Below, one piece after another: positions 1-9,016 of a stretch of DNA of 64,000 nucleotides. The position numbers and the translations under genes are program-made. Position 1 is the stretch's first letter, and every line of letters starts with the position of its first letter. The notes under the pieces are model-generated. The model was not told the origin of the DNA. It made no database searches and saw nothing but the letters and a program-made list of their open reading frames with translations. The stretch is from Nitrospirales bacterium (GTDB lineage: Bacteria; Nitrospirota; Nitrospiria; Nitrospirales; UBA8639): NCBI GenBank assembly GCA_029261355.1, contig JAJDBM010000010.1, positions 62,001-126,000 of the forward strand, in the 5' to 3' direction.

Positions 1-2
1 GT

Positions 3-128
3 ACTCCGCTCCTAAGGGTCCAGGAAAGTATTTCACAATTACTGAATGGTATGTCGATTGAAGATATGATGTCGGGTTCTCCCTTAATTATTGTTGAGTC
101 GCGAAAAGAAGAAGGAGTGCAATTATGA
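3..128 (+). CDS. C-terminal end of an Rrf2-family regulator (IscR-like), cut by the window start
   Basis: An open frame enters from the left edge and stops in a TGA that overlaps the iscS start codon (ATGA). The 41 visible residues, containing [20 protein letters not shown], resemble the helical C-terminal tail of Rrf2/IscR regulators. The DNA-binding and Cys-cluster regions lie outside the window. IscR normally heads ISC operons and represses them when carrying a [2Fe-2S] cluster, so position and overlap support the call. The identity is inferred from a short tail plus context. Confidence 0.6.
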   Translation, partial: TPLLRVQESISQLLNGMSIEDMMSGSPLIIVESRKEEGVQL

Positions 129-1339
129 AGTTGCCAATATATTTGGATAATCATTCCACAACTCCGTGTGATCCAAGAGTCGTGGAGGCTATGCTTCCGT
201 ATTTTACAGAAAAGTTTGGAAATTCTGCGAGTCGGAATCATAGTTTTGGATGGGCAAGTGAAGAAGGAGTTGATACTGCGAGAAAGCAAATTGCGAAGTT
301 AATTCATGCAGATCCAAAGGAAATCGTGTTCACGAGTGGAGCAACTGAATCAGATAATTTGGCCATTAAAGGTGTGTTGGAGATGTATCGTGAAAAGGGT
401 GACCATATTATCACCAGTTCCACCGAACATCGAGCCGTGATTGACACCACGAAGGCACTTGAGAAGAAAGGTGTAAAGGTCACCTATCTTGATGTGGGCA
501 AGGATGGCATGGTTAATCCAGAAGATGTTCGGAATGCGATTACCGAGAAGACCATACTCATCTCGATCATGCTCGCAAATAATGAAATCGGGACAATTAA
601 TCCAATTAAGGAAATCGGGAAAATCGCCAAAGAAAAAGGCATTCTTTTTCACTGTGATGCGACTCAAGGGGTTGGGAAAATTCCTGTTGATGTTCAGGAA
701 CTTGGAGTCGATCTGATGGCTTTTACCAGTCACAAAATCTATGGTCCTAAAGGTATTGGTGCTCTCTACGTTCGTCGGAAAGGTCCTCGTGTTCGATTAG
801 AGCCTATGATTCATGGTGGTGGTCATGAACGGGGAATGCGGTCAGGTACAATTCCGGTCCCTCTTGTCGTTGGGTTTGGAAAAGCCTGTGAACTCTGTGA
901 ACAAGAAATGGATGCAGAAGCGGAACGTCTTATTAAGCTACGTGACCGTCTCGAGGAAGGCATTACCAAGGAACTCGAAGAGGTCTATCTCAATGGACAT
1001 CGCACAGAGCGTTTGCCTGGAAATTTGAACCTCAGTTTTGCGTATGTTGAAGGTGAAGCGCTATTGATGGGTGTCAAGGAAATCGCACTGTCCTCTGGGT
1101 CTGCTTGTACATCGGCGACGCTTGAGCCTTCGTATGTATTACGAGCCTTGGGGGTTGGATCAGATCTTGCCCATTCTTCAATTCGTTTTGGATTAGGTCG
1201 CTTCAATACGGCAGAAGAAGTGGAATATACTATTGATCGTATGGTGAAAGCGGTCAATCACCTTCGTGCCATGTCGCCGCTCTATGAAATGGCCAAAGAT
1301 GGTGTCGATTTGAGTACAGTCCAATGGGCTGCACATTAA
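125..1339 (+). CDS. iscS: Cysteine desulfurase IscS
   Basis: PLP-dependent cysteine desulfurase, 404 residues, the normal IscS length. It removes sulfur from L-cysteine and passes it as persulfide to the scaffold IscU. The PLP lysine is in SHKIYGPKG (about residue 204) and the catalytic Cys is in the SSGSACTSA loop (about residue 328), the long-loop arrangement of group I desulfurases (IscS/NifS). The start has an AAGGAG ribosome site 8 bases upstream and overlaps the preceding regulator's stop codon, so the two are probably translationally coupled. First enzyme of the ISC operon that runs to iscX. Confidence 0.97.
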   Translation: MKLPIYLDNHSTTPCDPRVVEAMLPYFTEKFGNSASRNHSFGWASEEGVDTARKQIAKLIHADPKEIVFTSGATESDNLAIKGVLEMYREKGDHIITSSTEHRAVIDTTKALEKKGVKVTYLDVGKDGMVNPEDVRNAITEKTILISIMLANNEIGTINPIKEIGKIAKEKGILFHCDATQGVGKIPVDVQELGVDLMAFTSHKIYGPKGIGALYVRRKGPRVRLEPMIHGGGHERGMRSGTIPVPLVVGFGKACELCEQEMDAEAERLIKLRDRLEEGITKELEEVYLNGHRTERLPGNLNLSFAYVEGEALLMGVKEIALSSGSACTSATLEPSYVLRALGVGSDLAHSSIRFGLGRFNTAEEVEYTIDRMVKAVNHLRAMSPLYEMAKDGVDLSTVQWAAH

Positions 1340-1384
1340 CAAACGCGAGTGTTCATTTTTTGTCAATAACGGGAGGTTCAGATC

Positions 1385-1798
1385 ATGGCATATAGCGAAA
1401 AAGTGATTGACCACTATAATAATCCACGTAATATGGGAAGCTTTAAGAAGGAAGAAGAAGGGGTGGGAACTGGAATTGTCGGTGCCCCAGAATGTGGTGA
1501 CGTCATGAAGCTTCAAATTAAAGTTGAAAACGATACGATTGTGGATGCAAAGTTTAAGACCTTTGGATGTGGCTCTGCTATTGCTAGCTCAAGTTTAGCG
1601 ACGGAATGGTTAAAGGGAAAAACAGTCGAAGAAGCTGGCAATATTAAGAATACGGAAATCGTTCAAGAGCTAAATTTACCACCAGTCAAAATTCACTGTT
1701 CTGTGTTAGCTGAGGATGCAATTAAGTCAGCCCTAAATGATTATAAGAAAAAGGCAGAGGAAAGTCCGAAGGTTGAGAGTGTTGCCACTTCATCGTAG
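1385..1798 (+). CDS. iscU: Fe-S cluster assembly scaffold IscU
   Basis: The 137-residue scaffold on which [2Fe-2S]/[4Fe-4S] clusters are built. The three ligand cysteines are visible at about residues 37 (PECGD), 62 (FGCGSA) and 105 (KIHCSV), with the conserved Asp at 39. LPPVK, just before the third Cys, is the known recognition motif for the chaperone HscA, whose gene lies downstream. GGGAGG precedes the ATG. The last 20 or so residues form a charged tail beyond the usual C-terminus. Confidence 0.97.
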   Translation: MAYSEKVIDHYNNPRNMGSFKKEEEGVGTGIVGAPECGDVMKLQIKVENDTIVDAKFKTFGCGSAIASSSLATEWLKGKTVEEAGNIKNTEIVQELNLPPVKIHCSVLAEDAIKSALNDYKKKAEESPKVESVATSS

Positions 1799-1838
1799 AG
1801 GGTGAACAAGAAAACTCGAAAGGGAAGGAGGTCTGGGA

Positions 1839-2195
1839 ATGGAAACAACAGAGACAACAACAAATACCCCAATCGTGAACTTGACTGAAGTGGCATTAAA
1901 GGAAGTGAAGCGTCTGCTTGACTTGCAGGGGATTACTGAGGGCGGGCTTCGTCTTGGAGTAAAAGGGGGCGGATGTTCAGGCCTTAGCTATACCACCAAC
2001 TTTGATGAAAAGATTGGGGAGTTTGATTCAGTTTCAGAAATTGATGGCGTCAAGGTCATTATTGATGCAAAGAGTGAAATATATTTATCGGGGATGACCC
2101 TCGACTATGAAAAAGACATGGTAAGTGGCGCCTTTAAGTTCATTAACCCAAATGCGAGCAAAACCTGTGGGTGTGGTGAGTCATTTTCCGCATGA
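1839..2195 (+). CDS. iscA: A-type Fe-S carrier protein IscA (HesB/YadR family)
   Basis: A-type carrier of 118 residues that takes clusters from IscU and delivers them to apo-proteins. The three conserved cysteines are in GGGCSGLSY (Cys46) and the C-terminal CGCG (Cys110 and Cys112). A strong GGAGG site sits just upstream of the ATG. The acidic, Thr-rich first 12 residues are an extension before the core. A second A-type protein lies at 9912-10232. The position between iscU and hscB fits an ISC operon. Confidence 0.93.
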   Translation: METTETTTNTPIVNLTEVALKEVKRLLDLQGITEGGLRLGVKGGGCSGLSYTTNFDEKIGEFDSVSEIDGVKVIIDAKSEIYLSGMTLDYEKDMVSGAFKFINPNASKTCGCGESFSA

Positions 2196-2237
2196 CCTTG
2201 TTGGATTAGGTTTCTGTCGACGGATATATTGAAATTA

Positions 2238-2268
2238 GACGGGCATGGCCAATTCAGCCATGCCCGTC
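2238..2268 (+). terminator. Perfect 12-bp inverted repeat between iscA and hscB
   Basis: GACGGGCATGGC and GCCATGCCCGTC pair perfectly around a 7-base loop. No T-run follows, so it may act as a weak or partial terminator, or as an RNA-stability/processing hairpin that reduces expression of hscB-hscA-iscX relative to iscSUA. The stem is visible in the sequence; its role is inferred. Confidence 0.5.
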
Positions 2269-2287
2269 GTGCGAGAGGCACAAAACT

Positions 2288-3010
2288 ATGGCACACGATC
2301 ACGGTACGCACACCTCATTTCGAGAGTTACCGATGGCACGCAGTATGTGCTGGCATTGCCAATCTGAGGTCACAGGTGAGTATAAGTGCGGACAATGCGT
2401 CAAGGTTCAACCTCTATCAAAAGACTTAGATTACTTTACGTGCATGCGCCTTCCCCGATTATTGAATATTCAACCAGAAAAACTTCAGTCGACATTTTAT
2501 GAATTAAGCCGGACCTTTCACCCTGATTTTTATTCAAATAAAGATGATCAAGAGCAAATTATTAGCCTTGGTAATTCAGCCTTACTGAATACGGCGTACC
2601 GGACATTAAAGGATCCCGTGCAACGTGCTGAATACCTCATACGGTTAGAAGCTGGCGCTGTGAAGCAAATTCGATCAAATCCTCCCGCTGATTTATTTGA
2701 TGAGATATTAGAGTTACAAGAAGACTTGGATGAATACCGATCACTTTCGCAAGAAAAAAATATTGAGCGAATAGAAGAATTACGAAAAAAACTAAATGTG
2801 AGTCGGGAGGCCCTCGAGCAACGTCAGGTTCAAATGGAATTGTCCCTCACAAGTAAGTTTGATGAATGGGATACCATTCAAATCGCATCACCAGAGTCTG
2901 ATGACGCGCGAGGTAAAAAGGATGCTGTGTTAAAAGAAATGCAGGAAATCCTTTCTGATAAGACGTACGTTCGAAATATTGTCAACGATTTAATAGAGAC
3001 CGCTGATTAG
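2288..3010 (+). CDS. hscB: Fe-S assembly co-chaperone HscB with N-terminal zinc finger
   Basis: J-domain co-chaperone (240 residues) that brings IscU to HscA and stimulates its ATPase. A CxxC...CxxC metal-binding motif (Cys21, 24, 34, 37) precedes the J domain, as in mitochondrial HSC20 and some bacterial HscB proteins. The J-domain HPD triad is at residues 78-80 (SRTFHPDFYS). The C-terminal half is the helical IscU-binding region. A second in-frame ATG at 2333 leaves the zinc finger intact, so the true start could be slightly later. hscA follows after 143 bases. Confidence 0.93.
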   Translation: MAHDHGTHTSFRELPMARSMCWHCQSEVTGEYKCGQCVKVQPLSKDLDYFTCMRLPRLLNIQPEKLQSTFYELSRTFHPDFYSNKDDQEQIISLGNSALLNTAYRTLKDPVQRAEYLIRLEAGAVKQIRSNPPADLFDEILELQEDLDEYRSLSQEKNIERIEELRKKLNVSREALEQRQVQMELSLTSKFDEWDTIQIASPESDDARGKKDAVLKEMQEILSDKTYVRNIVNDLIETAD

Positions 3011-3153
3011 TGCAGTGAACGGAAATCCCTTCGCGTAAATGGCGAGACCATTTTTATCGGGTCATACTCGAAAGCACGAGGGTGGTTCTGTCGATGAGTG
3101 AAATTTTTGAGATAGCACACTAGCGGAATCAAGAAAGACTAATAGGAAACACC

Positions 3154-4974
3154 ATGCCTCGTATTGTTGGAATAGATTTGGGTACAACCAACTCTCTAGT
3201 CGCGTATATGGATGGTGAGGAACCTCGCGTGATTGCAGGGCAGCATGAGCAAGCCAAAGTTCCCTCCATTGTTGGCATGACGGATAATGGTTTGATTGTC
3301 GGCGAAGCTGCGAAGGAACATCTCGTTCGCGATCCATCCCGTACGATTTATTCGGTCAAGCGATTTATGGGAAAAAGCCTAGAGGATGTGACTGACGAAC
3401 TGAAGTACTTTCCCTATACCTTGCAAGAAAAAAACGGAGTCATTCGTATCGTCATTGGAGAGAAGACATATTCTCCTCCGCAAGTATCGGCGATGATTTT
3501 AAAGGAATTAAAGGTACGGGCAGAAGCTCACTTGAAAGAAAGTATCACCAAAGCGGTGATTACGGTTCCTGCCTATTTTAACGATAGTCAGCGGCAAGCC
3601 ACAAAAGATGCGGGAATGATAGCCGGTCTTGAAGTCTTACGTATCATCAACGAACCGACTGCAGCAGCTCTCGCCTACGGTCTGCAGAAAAAGACTCAAG
3701 GATGTATAGCTGTGTATGATTTTGGTGGAGGAACGTTTGATATTTCCATTCTACAACTCAAGGATGGAATTTTTGAGGTTCTGTCTACCAGTGGAAATAC
3801 ACATTTGGGTGGGGATGATATTGATCGTCAGATCACAGATATTTTCATCAAAGAGATAGCAGAACAATATTCAATTGATTCTCATGATCATGCGGATTTG
3901 GTTCAGGCAATTCGGCTTGAGGCAGAGCGCCTCAAGGTGAAATTATCTGATGACGTGAAGGCCACGGCCGTTGTGGAATTGCCAAATCAACAGGGCACCT
4001 ATCAGCGAGAATGGACTAGAGATGAATTGGAATCGCTAGCCAATGAACTGATTGACCAGACATTGGAGCCTTGCCGGCTGGCCTTGAAAGATGCCGGGTT
4101 ACGAGCAGAGCAAATTGATGAAGTTGTTCTTGTTGGTGGCAGTACGCGTATGCCTTTAGTTCGTCAACGAGTACAAGAGTTATTTGGCCAAGAGCCGCAT
4201 TGTGAGCTGAACCCAGACGAGGTGGTTGCGCTCGGCGCAGCCGTCCAAGCCGATATATTAAGTGGAAATAAAATTGATATGTTGTTGTTGGATGTAACGC
4301 CTCTATCCCTTGGTATTGAGACCATGGGTGGCGTGATGAGTGCACTGATCCGTCGAAACACGACAATTCCAACGAGTGCCAAGGAAATGTTTACCACCTA
4401 TGTTGATGGTCAAACATCGGTAGATATCCATATTTTACAAGGTGAACGTGAGCTTGTAAGAGATAATCGAAGTTTGGCACGGTTTCAGTTAAAAGTTCCT
4501 CCTCTTCCAGCAGCAGTCCCACGTGTAGAGGTTACATTTTTGATTGACGCCAATGGCATGTTAAATGTGACGGCCAAAGATATTCGAACGGGTGAAGCAC
4601 AGTCAGTCCAAGTGAAACCTTCTCATGGGTTAACGGATGATGAAGTAGAAGGCATGGTGCGTGAGTCGTTTCAATTTGCCGCAGAAGATATCAAGATGCG
4701 CCAAGTTATTGAAGCGAGGACTGAAGCCGATGCAATTCTCATGGCCACTGAGAAAGCGTTATTTCGAGGGAAGGACTTAATAAGTCAAGACGAGGTCAAA
4801 GGAATTCATAAAATCTTAGATGAATTAAAATCCGTCAAAGAAGTCGATGACCACCGTCAGATCAGGTCAAAAATTACTGAAGTTGAGCAAGTCACCCATC
4901 ATCTAGCTGAAAAATTGATGGATGCCACATTGAAAGAAGCGTTAGAAAATAAAAAACTTTCAGAAGTGACCTAA
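3154..4974 (+). CDS. hscA: Fe-S assembly Hsp70 chaperone HscA
   Basis: Specialised Hsp70 of 606 residues. The N-terminal ATPase domain opens with VGIDLGTTNSLVAY. It carries the second phosphate motif (VYDFGGGTFDIS, about residue 190) and the VLVGGSTRMP segment near 330. The substrate-binding domain follows from about residue 375. The short tail lacks the acidic EEVD-like end of general chaperones and fits HscA. It binds the IscU LPPVK motif and, with HscB, drives cluster release. Being next to hscB and iscX distinguishes it from DnaK. Confidence 0.95.
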   Translation: MPRIVGIDLGTTNSLVAYMDGEEPRVIAGQHEQAKVPSIVGMTDNGLIVGEAAKEHLVRDPSRTIYSVKRFMGKSLEDVTDELKYFPYTLQEKNGVIRIVIGEKTYSPPQVSAMILKELKVRAEAHLKESITKAVITVPAYFNDSQRQATKDAGMIAGLEVLRIINEPTAAALAYGLQKKTQGCIAVYDFGGGTFDISILQLKDGIFEVLSTSGNTHLGGDDIDRQITDIFIKEIAEQYSIDSHDHADLVQAIRLEAERLKVKLSDDVKATAVVELPNQQGTYQREWTRDELESLANELIDQTLEPCRLALKDAGLRAEQIDEVVLVGGSTRMPLVRQRVQELFGQEPHCELNPDEVVALGAAVQADILSGNKIDMLLLDVTPLSLGIETMGGVMSALIRRNTTIPTSAKEMFTTYVDGQTSVDIHILQGERELVRDNRSLARFQLKVPPLPAAVPRVEVTFLIDANGMLNVTAKDIRTGEAQSVQVKPSHGLTDDEVEGMVRESFQFAAEDIKMRQVIEARTEADAILMATEKALFRGKDLISQDEVKGIHKILDELKSVKEVDDHRQIRSKITEVEQVTHHLAEKLMDATLKEALENKKLSEVT

Positions 4975-5013
4975 GTACTCCACGCACGCGAATTTATGTA
5001 ACAAGAGGCTAAA

Positions 5014-5232
5014 ATGGCGCAAGAGCTAACATGGGACGACATTGAAGATATCGGCATTCGATTGCAAGAGGAACATCCGGAGCTTGATCCGCTGACCGTG
5101 AGGTTTACTGACATGCATGGGTGGGTTGTGGCATGGCCAGAGTTTACGGGTGATCCTAAGAGTTCAGATGAAAAAAAGCTCGAAGCGATACAGATGGCAT
5201 GGTATGAGGAATATCAAGATGCTCAATCATAA
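5014..5232 (+). CDS. iscX: Fe-S assembly protein IscX
   Basis: Small acidic protein (72 residues) of the IscX/YfhJ family. The hallmark order is LTWDDIEDIGIRL near the start, a central RFTDMHGWV and a C-terminal MAWYEEYQD. IscX binds IscS and is thought to adjust its activity and iron access. An AAGAGG site precedes the ATG and the gene follows hscA by 39 bases. In E. coli a ferredoxin gene (fdx) sits between hscA and iscX; here there is none. This is the last gene of the operon and it converges with the PBP1A gene. Confidence 0.92.
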   Translation: MAQELTWDDIEDIGIRLQEEHPELDPLTVRFTDMHGWVVAWPEFTGDPKSSDEKKLEAIQMAWYEEYQDAQS

Positions 5233-5265
5233 GTGGCCGATGGATAGTGAGAACTTGTTGGTCGG

Positions 5266-7647
5266 TTAAAACGAAGTGGGAGTGGCAGAAGAAGACTCGA
5301 TTTGATCCATTTCGAAAAAATCCAGTGGGCTAGGCTTCGGTGCGACGAGCTTAGTGGGTTCCGTTCCTTCGGCAAACACTTCAGTCGCAATGCTTTTTGA
5401 GCTCTTTGTTGGTAATGTCCCAGTGGCGATATCGATTTGAGAAAACCGGATTCCTTCTGGAATCGAAAAGGTTGTGACGGGCATGGGATTCAACGCTCTG
5501 CCCATAAATTGAGTCCAGATTGGTAGTGCTGCATGGGCGCCAGACTCTAGCCGACCCAATGTTCGTACACCATCAAATCCAACCCAGACTCCTGTCGCAA
5601 GGTTTGGAGCATAGCCAACGAACCATGCATCTTGATAGCTATTCGTGGTCCCTGTTTTTCCCGCAAGTGGCCGACCTATGGATTTAGCTCTTCGCCCTGT
5701 TCCACTTTGAATGACATCCATCATCATGTTGGTCACAAGGTAGGCTGTTTCTTTGGAGACCGCTTCTTGTGGTTCAAATATATGTTGCTCGAGGATTTCA
5801 CCTTCGAGGCTTTTCACCGTCGTGATGGTATACGGTGGAAGCCACAAACCTTGGTTCGAGAAAACCCCATATGCTGATGTAATTTCTTGTAGGGTCACAC
5901 TTGAAGAGCCAAGGGCCAGGGAAAGGTCCTGACTCAATGGGCTCGTGATTCCAAGAGTAGAGGCCAAATCCATGACGTCCTGAACGCCAATCTTTTCTAA
6001 TAATCGGACTGTGGCAGCATTGCGAGAATGTCGTAAGGATTCTCGCAGAGAAATCATTCCGAAAAAACGCTTCTCATAGTTTTCAGGTTTCCAGATTTCT
6101 CCCTCTTCCTCTTGTTCGTACACAACCGGAGCATCAAGGATGAGTGTGGCCGGTGTGTATCCTTTCTTGAGTGCTGTGGCATAGATAATGGGTTTGAACG
6201 CAGAGCCAGGCTGACGTTTTGCGGTAATGGCACGATTAAATTCACTCCGTTGAAAATCATATCCTCCAACCATTGCGCGGACAGCACCTGTTCGAGGGTC
6301 AAGTGCTAACAAGGATCCTTCAACGATGGGCGTTTGATCCAGAGCAAATTCACCTGCTTCAATGTCTCCATTTTTAGTGACGACCTCAATTATATCCCCA
6401 GGCTTTAAAATCTCTTTGGCTGTAAGGTTTTTTCGAACGACCGCGTCTGTCACACCTGTTCCGCGTTTTAGCCGACGCGAAGCCCACAGCATATCGGCGA
6501 GGGCAATTTTCCCCTTGTACGTGTTTTCAACCAACACATCAGCTGAATTCTTTGATGTATTGGTGACCAGGGCTTTTAGTATGCCATGCGGGTTAGGGGC
6601 GTGACTTGATTCTTCGACTAGTTCTTGCAGGTCAGTTAGCGATTGATGCCCGATAGGTCCACGCCACCCTTGCCGTTTATCAAGTTCATGGAGACCCTGA
6701 TGGACGGCCTCATCGGCAGCTTTTTGCATCGCGACATTCAAGGTCGTATAGACTTGTAGGCCGCCTTTATACACCATGGTTTCGCCATAGTGTCCGACTA
6801 ATGTTTGGCGGATATGCTCTAAAAAATACGAAGCAATGGGTTTGACTGATTTTCGACGAAAGACAATATCAGCTGCCAGAGCGTCGTTCGACTCAGCTTG
6901 TGAGATGAACTTTGTTTGAACCATGCGATGGAGGACGTGCTCTTGTCGTTTCTTGGCACGTTCAGGATTGCGATACGGTGAATACGTATTGGGGGCTTTC
7001 GGTAGGCCAGCCAGAATGGTCGACTCTGAAAGATTGATGTCGACTAGGTTTTTATCAAAATATGTCTGTGCGGCTGAGCCGACTCCATAAGCCCCGTGGC
7101 CGAAGTATATTTGGTTTAAATACATTTCTAAAATTTTTTCTTTACTCAGCACCAACTCCATTTTAATTGCTAAAATTAGTTCACGAATCTTCCGAGTGTA
7201 GGTTCGTTCGCGTGAAAGGAACAAAGTTCGTGCGAGTTGTTGGGTAATGGTGCTGGCGCCCTGAACCTTTCCACCGCTTTTCAGGTTGGTCCAAGCAGCA
7301 CGGAAAATACCGACAACATCAAGGCCTGGATGTTCAAAAAACCTTGTATCTTCGACTGCAATGATGGCGTTGATGAGGGATTTTGGCATGTCCGAAACAG
7401 GAATATAGATGCGACGTTCCACGAAAAACTGCCCAATCACGTCTCCCTCATCTGAATAGACGCGGGTAATGAGACTTGGTTGGTAATCTTGAAGAGATTC
7501 AATGGATGGCAAGCCTTGCATACCAAACCAGAGAATGCCAATAAGACCGCCAATTCCGAGTCCAACGCAAATGGCGAAACTGATAACTACTTTCTTGGAA
7601 AACAAACTCTCTTGGAGTCTAGTTCGAAACGATCGCTTGCCTGCCAT
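5266..7647 (-). CDS. mrcA: Penicillin-binding protein 1A (class A bifunctional peptidoglycan synthase)
   Basis: Inner-membrane enzyme of 793 residues that polymerises lipid II and cross-links peptidoglycan. One membrane anchor lies near residues 18-42. The family-51 glycosyltransferase follows (EDTRFFEHPG, then GASTITQQLART, about residues 97-150). An OB-like insertion precedes the transpeptidase, whose SxxK is in RQPGSAFKP, with SRN in RHSRNAAT and KTG in AGKTGTTNSYQDAWFVGY. Length and order are normal for PBP1A. It converges with iscX and is divergent from the peroxiredoxin gene. Confidence 0.95.
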   Translation of the reverse strand: MAGKRSFRTRLQESLFSKKVVISFAICVGLGIGGLIGILWFGMQGLPSIESLQDYQPSLITRVYSDEGDVIGQFFVERRIYIPVSDMPKSLINAIIAVEDTRFFEHPGLDVVGIFRAAWTNLKSGGKVQGASTITQQLARTLFLSRERTYTRKIRELILAIKMELVLSKEKILEMYLNQIYFGHGAYGVGSAAQTYFDKNLVDINLSESTILAGLPKAPNTYSPYRNPERAKKRQEHVLHRMVQTKFISQAESNDALAADIVFRRKSVKPIASYFLEHIRQTLVGHYGETMVYKGGLQVYTTLNVAMQKAADEAVHQGLHELDKRQGWRGPIGHQSLTDLQELVEESSHAPNPHGILKALVTNTSKNSADVLVENTYKGKIALADMLWASRRLKRGTGVTDAVVRKNLTAKEILKPGDIIEVVTKNGDIEAGEFALDQTPIVEGSLLALDPRTGAVRAMVGGYDFQRSEFNRAITAKRQPGSAFKPIIYATALKKGYTPATLILDAPVVYEQEEEGEIWKPENYEKRFFGMISLRESLRHSRNAATVRLLEKIGVQDVMDLASTLGITSPLSQDLSLALGSSSVTLQEITSAYGVFSNQGLWLPPYTITTVKSLEGEILEQHIFEPQEAVSKETAYLVTNMMMDVIQSGTGRRAKSIGRPLAGKTGTTNSYQDAWFVGYAPNLATGVWVGFDGVRTLGRLESGAHAALPIWTQFMGRALNPMPVTTFSIPEGIRFSQIDIATGTLPTKSSKSIATEVFAEGTEPTKLVAPKPSPLDFFEMDQIESSSATPTSF

Positions 7648-7961
7648 GGAAGAATACTAATGAAGATTATTAGGTTACTGTTGATATGGAGATGGGGGAT
7701 AGGTCTCGTGACCATGTAATTTTACGATACTCCCCATTGGCGATAATTACAAGAGAGGAAAGGAGATTCCTCATATGTTGTTTGGACTTTTGAGAAACAA
7801 ATGAATAAGAAATGGAGTGTGATAAGCTCCTCGTTCTGAAGCAGTCAGTAGGAGACGCGAGATTGTTGGAAGTTGTTGACAAAGTTTTGGATCCCATGTT
7901 ACCAACTTTGAATATGTAGGAATCGTTTCATTTGTCTTTTAGAACAAAGGGGGATACATCC
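7648..7961. other. Divergent intergenic region between PBP1A and peroxiredoxin genes
   Basis: 314 bases without a convincing gene; it must contain the promoters of both flanking genes. A TTGACA hexamer at 7876-7881, followed 17 bases later by TTACCA, is a possible weak promoter for the peroxiredoxin gene. No operator or RNA element was recognised. Confidence 0.4.
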
Positions 7962-8432
7962 ATGTCCGATGTTGCAGCCGAAATTAAAGTTGGTGATGAA
8001 GCTCCTGATTTTACAATGAAGGATCAGGATCAAGCCGATGTGAAACTCAGTGAGTTTCGTGGAAAGAAGAATGTGGTACTCGCATTTTATCCTTTAGATT
8101 GGAGTCCAGTCTGTGAAGGTGAAAATAAGTGTCTGACAGATGATTTTCCAAGCTTGGAATCCGCAGATTCCGTTCTGTTTGGTGTGAGCTGTGACAGTTT
8201 CTTCTCGCACAAAGCTTGGGCTGATGCCCTCGATTTGAAGCATAAGCTTTTGGCCGATATGAGTCGTTCAGTCAGCAAATCATATGGTCTCTTCTTTGAG
8301 CCTCTTAATTGTTCCAAGCGAGCCACCGTGATTGTTGGCAAAGATGGTAAGGTTGGCTATGTAAAAGTTCAAGAGATTAAAACAGCACGAGATGACAAAG
8401 AAATTATCGATGCCCTTAAAACCATGGGGTAA
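7962..8432 (+). CDS. Peroxiredoxin (AhpE/BCP-like thiol peroxidase)
   Basis: Thioredoxin-fold peroxidase of 156 residues that reduces hydroperoxides through a cysteine. The catalytic segment is [12 protein letters not shown], placing the peroxidatic Cys at 51 in the family pattern Pxxx(T/S)xxC. Cys57 could be a resolving Cys, and two more cysteines follow near 78 and 110. I chose the ATG at 7962 because AAAGGGGG precedes it at the right distance; an in-frame ATG 30 bases upstream has no such site. Its reductant could be the thioredoxin-like protein next door. A strong terminator follows. Confidence 0.88.
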   Translation: MSDVAAEIKVGDEAPDFTMKDQDQADVKLSEFRGKKNVVLAFYPLDWSPVCEGENKCLTDDFPSLESADSVLFGVSCDSFFSHKAWADALDLKHKLLADMSRSVSKSYGLFFEPLNCSKRATVIVGKDGKVGYVKVQEIKTARDDKEIIDALKTMG

Positions 8433-8451
8433 TGTCGAGAAAGATTTGCTG

Positions 8452-8487
8452 AAAAAAGGGGATCTCACATTGGGGTCCCCTTTTTTT
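8452..8487 (+). terminator. Rho-independent terminator after the peroxiredoxin gene
   Basis: AAAAAAGGGGA pairs with TCCCCTTTTTT around a 13-base loop and ends in seven T residues, a textbook intrinsic terminator on the + strand. It begins 19 bases after the peroxiredoxin stop codon and separates it from the thioredoxin-like gene. Confidence 0.88.
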
Positions 8488-8539
8488 ATTATGAGTGCAC
8501 GTGCAAATTTTACGAGATCCCCTTTGATGGAGTCACTAC

Positions 8540-8878
8540 ATGGCTGGAATTGTCGAAAATGTAAACGATGAGAACTACGAAGAATTGACCAAGGCGTCTG
8601 CAGCCATTGTGGCCTATGGCATTGCTCCCTGCAATCCCTGTCAGGCGTATGATCCCATCTTACAAGAGACAGCAGGAAAGTATGAACATATTCGGTTTGG
8701 TAAGGCCAAAATGCACGTACCTGGTAAATGTCGAAACATTAAAAAACAACATACCTTTGGAACCTATCCCACCACTCACTTTTTTTCAAATGGAACCCTC
8801 TTACTGACTCGAGAAGGGAAAGTTGAGGCTTCCGAGTTGGCTGATCTGATAGAGCAATACTTCACAAAGAAAAGTTAA
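8540..8878 (+). CDS. Thioredoxin-like protein with CNPC active site
   Basis: Cytoplasmic-looking thioredoxin-fold protein of 112 residues without a signal peptide. The redox site is APCNPCQAY (Cys31 and Cys34), in place of the classic WCGPC. The cis-proline region is GTYPTTHFF (about residue 76), and a third Cys (GKCRNI) lies between. A TGGAG site precedes the ATG. The position just after a peroxiredoxin suggests it is a reductant for that or another thiol enzyme, although the terminator between them argues for separate transcripts. The non-standard CxxC dipeptide implies a redox potential unlike housekeeping thioredoxin. Confidence 0.8.
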   Translation: MAGIVENVNDENYEELTKASAAIVAYGIAPCNPCQAYDPILQETAGKYEHIRFGKAKMHVPGKCRNIKKQHTFGTYPTTHFFSNGTLLLTREGKVEASELADLIEQYFTKKS

Positions 8879-9016
8879 AATGGAGAATCAGGTCTTGCGA
8901 TGAGAAGCTTATGACCGTGGGTACGGTTGGGTTATTCTGGTGAAGTAGAATCAGTGCGAAAGAACTCAAATGGGGAAAATAGTGGTGCTTGTTGCGAGTT
9001 CATAACATGTCAGCCC

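Noticed and set aside
2229-2429. Short forward-strand frame before hscB
   Set aside because: It begins in an inverted repeat and runs over hscB in another frame with no ribosome site.
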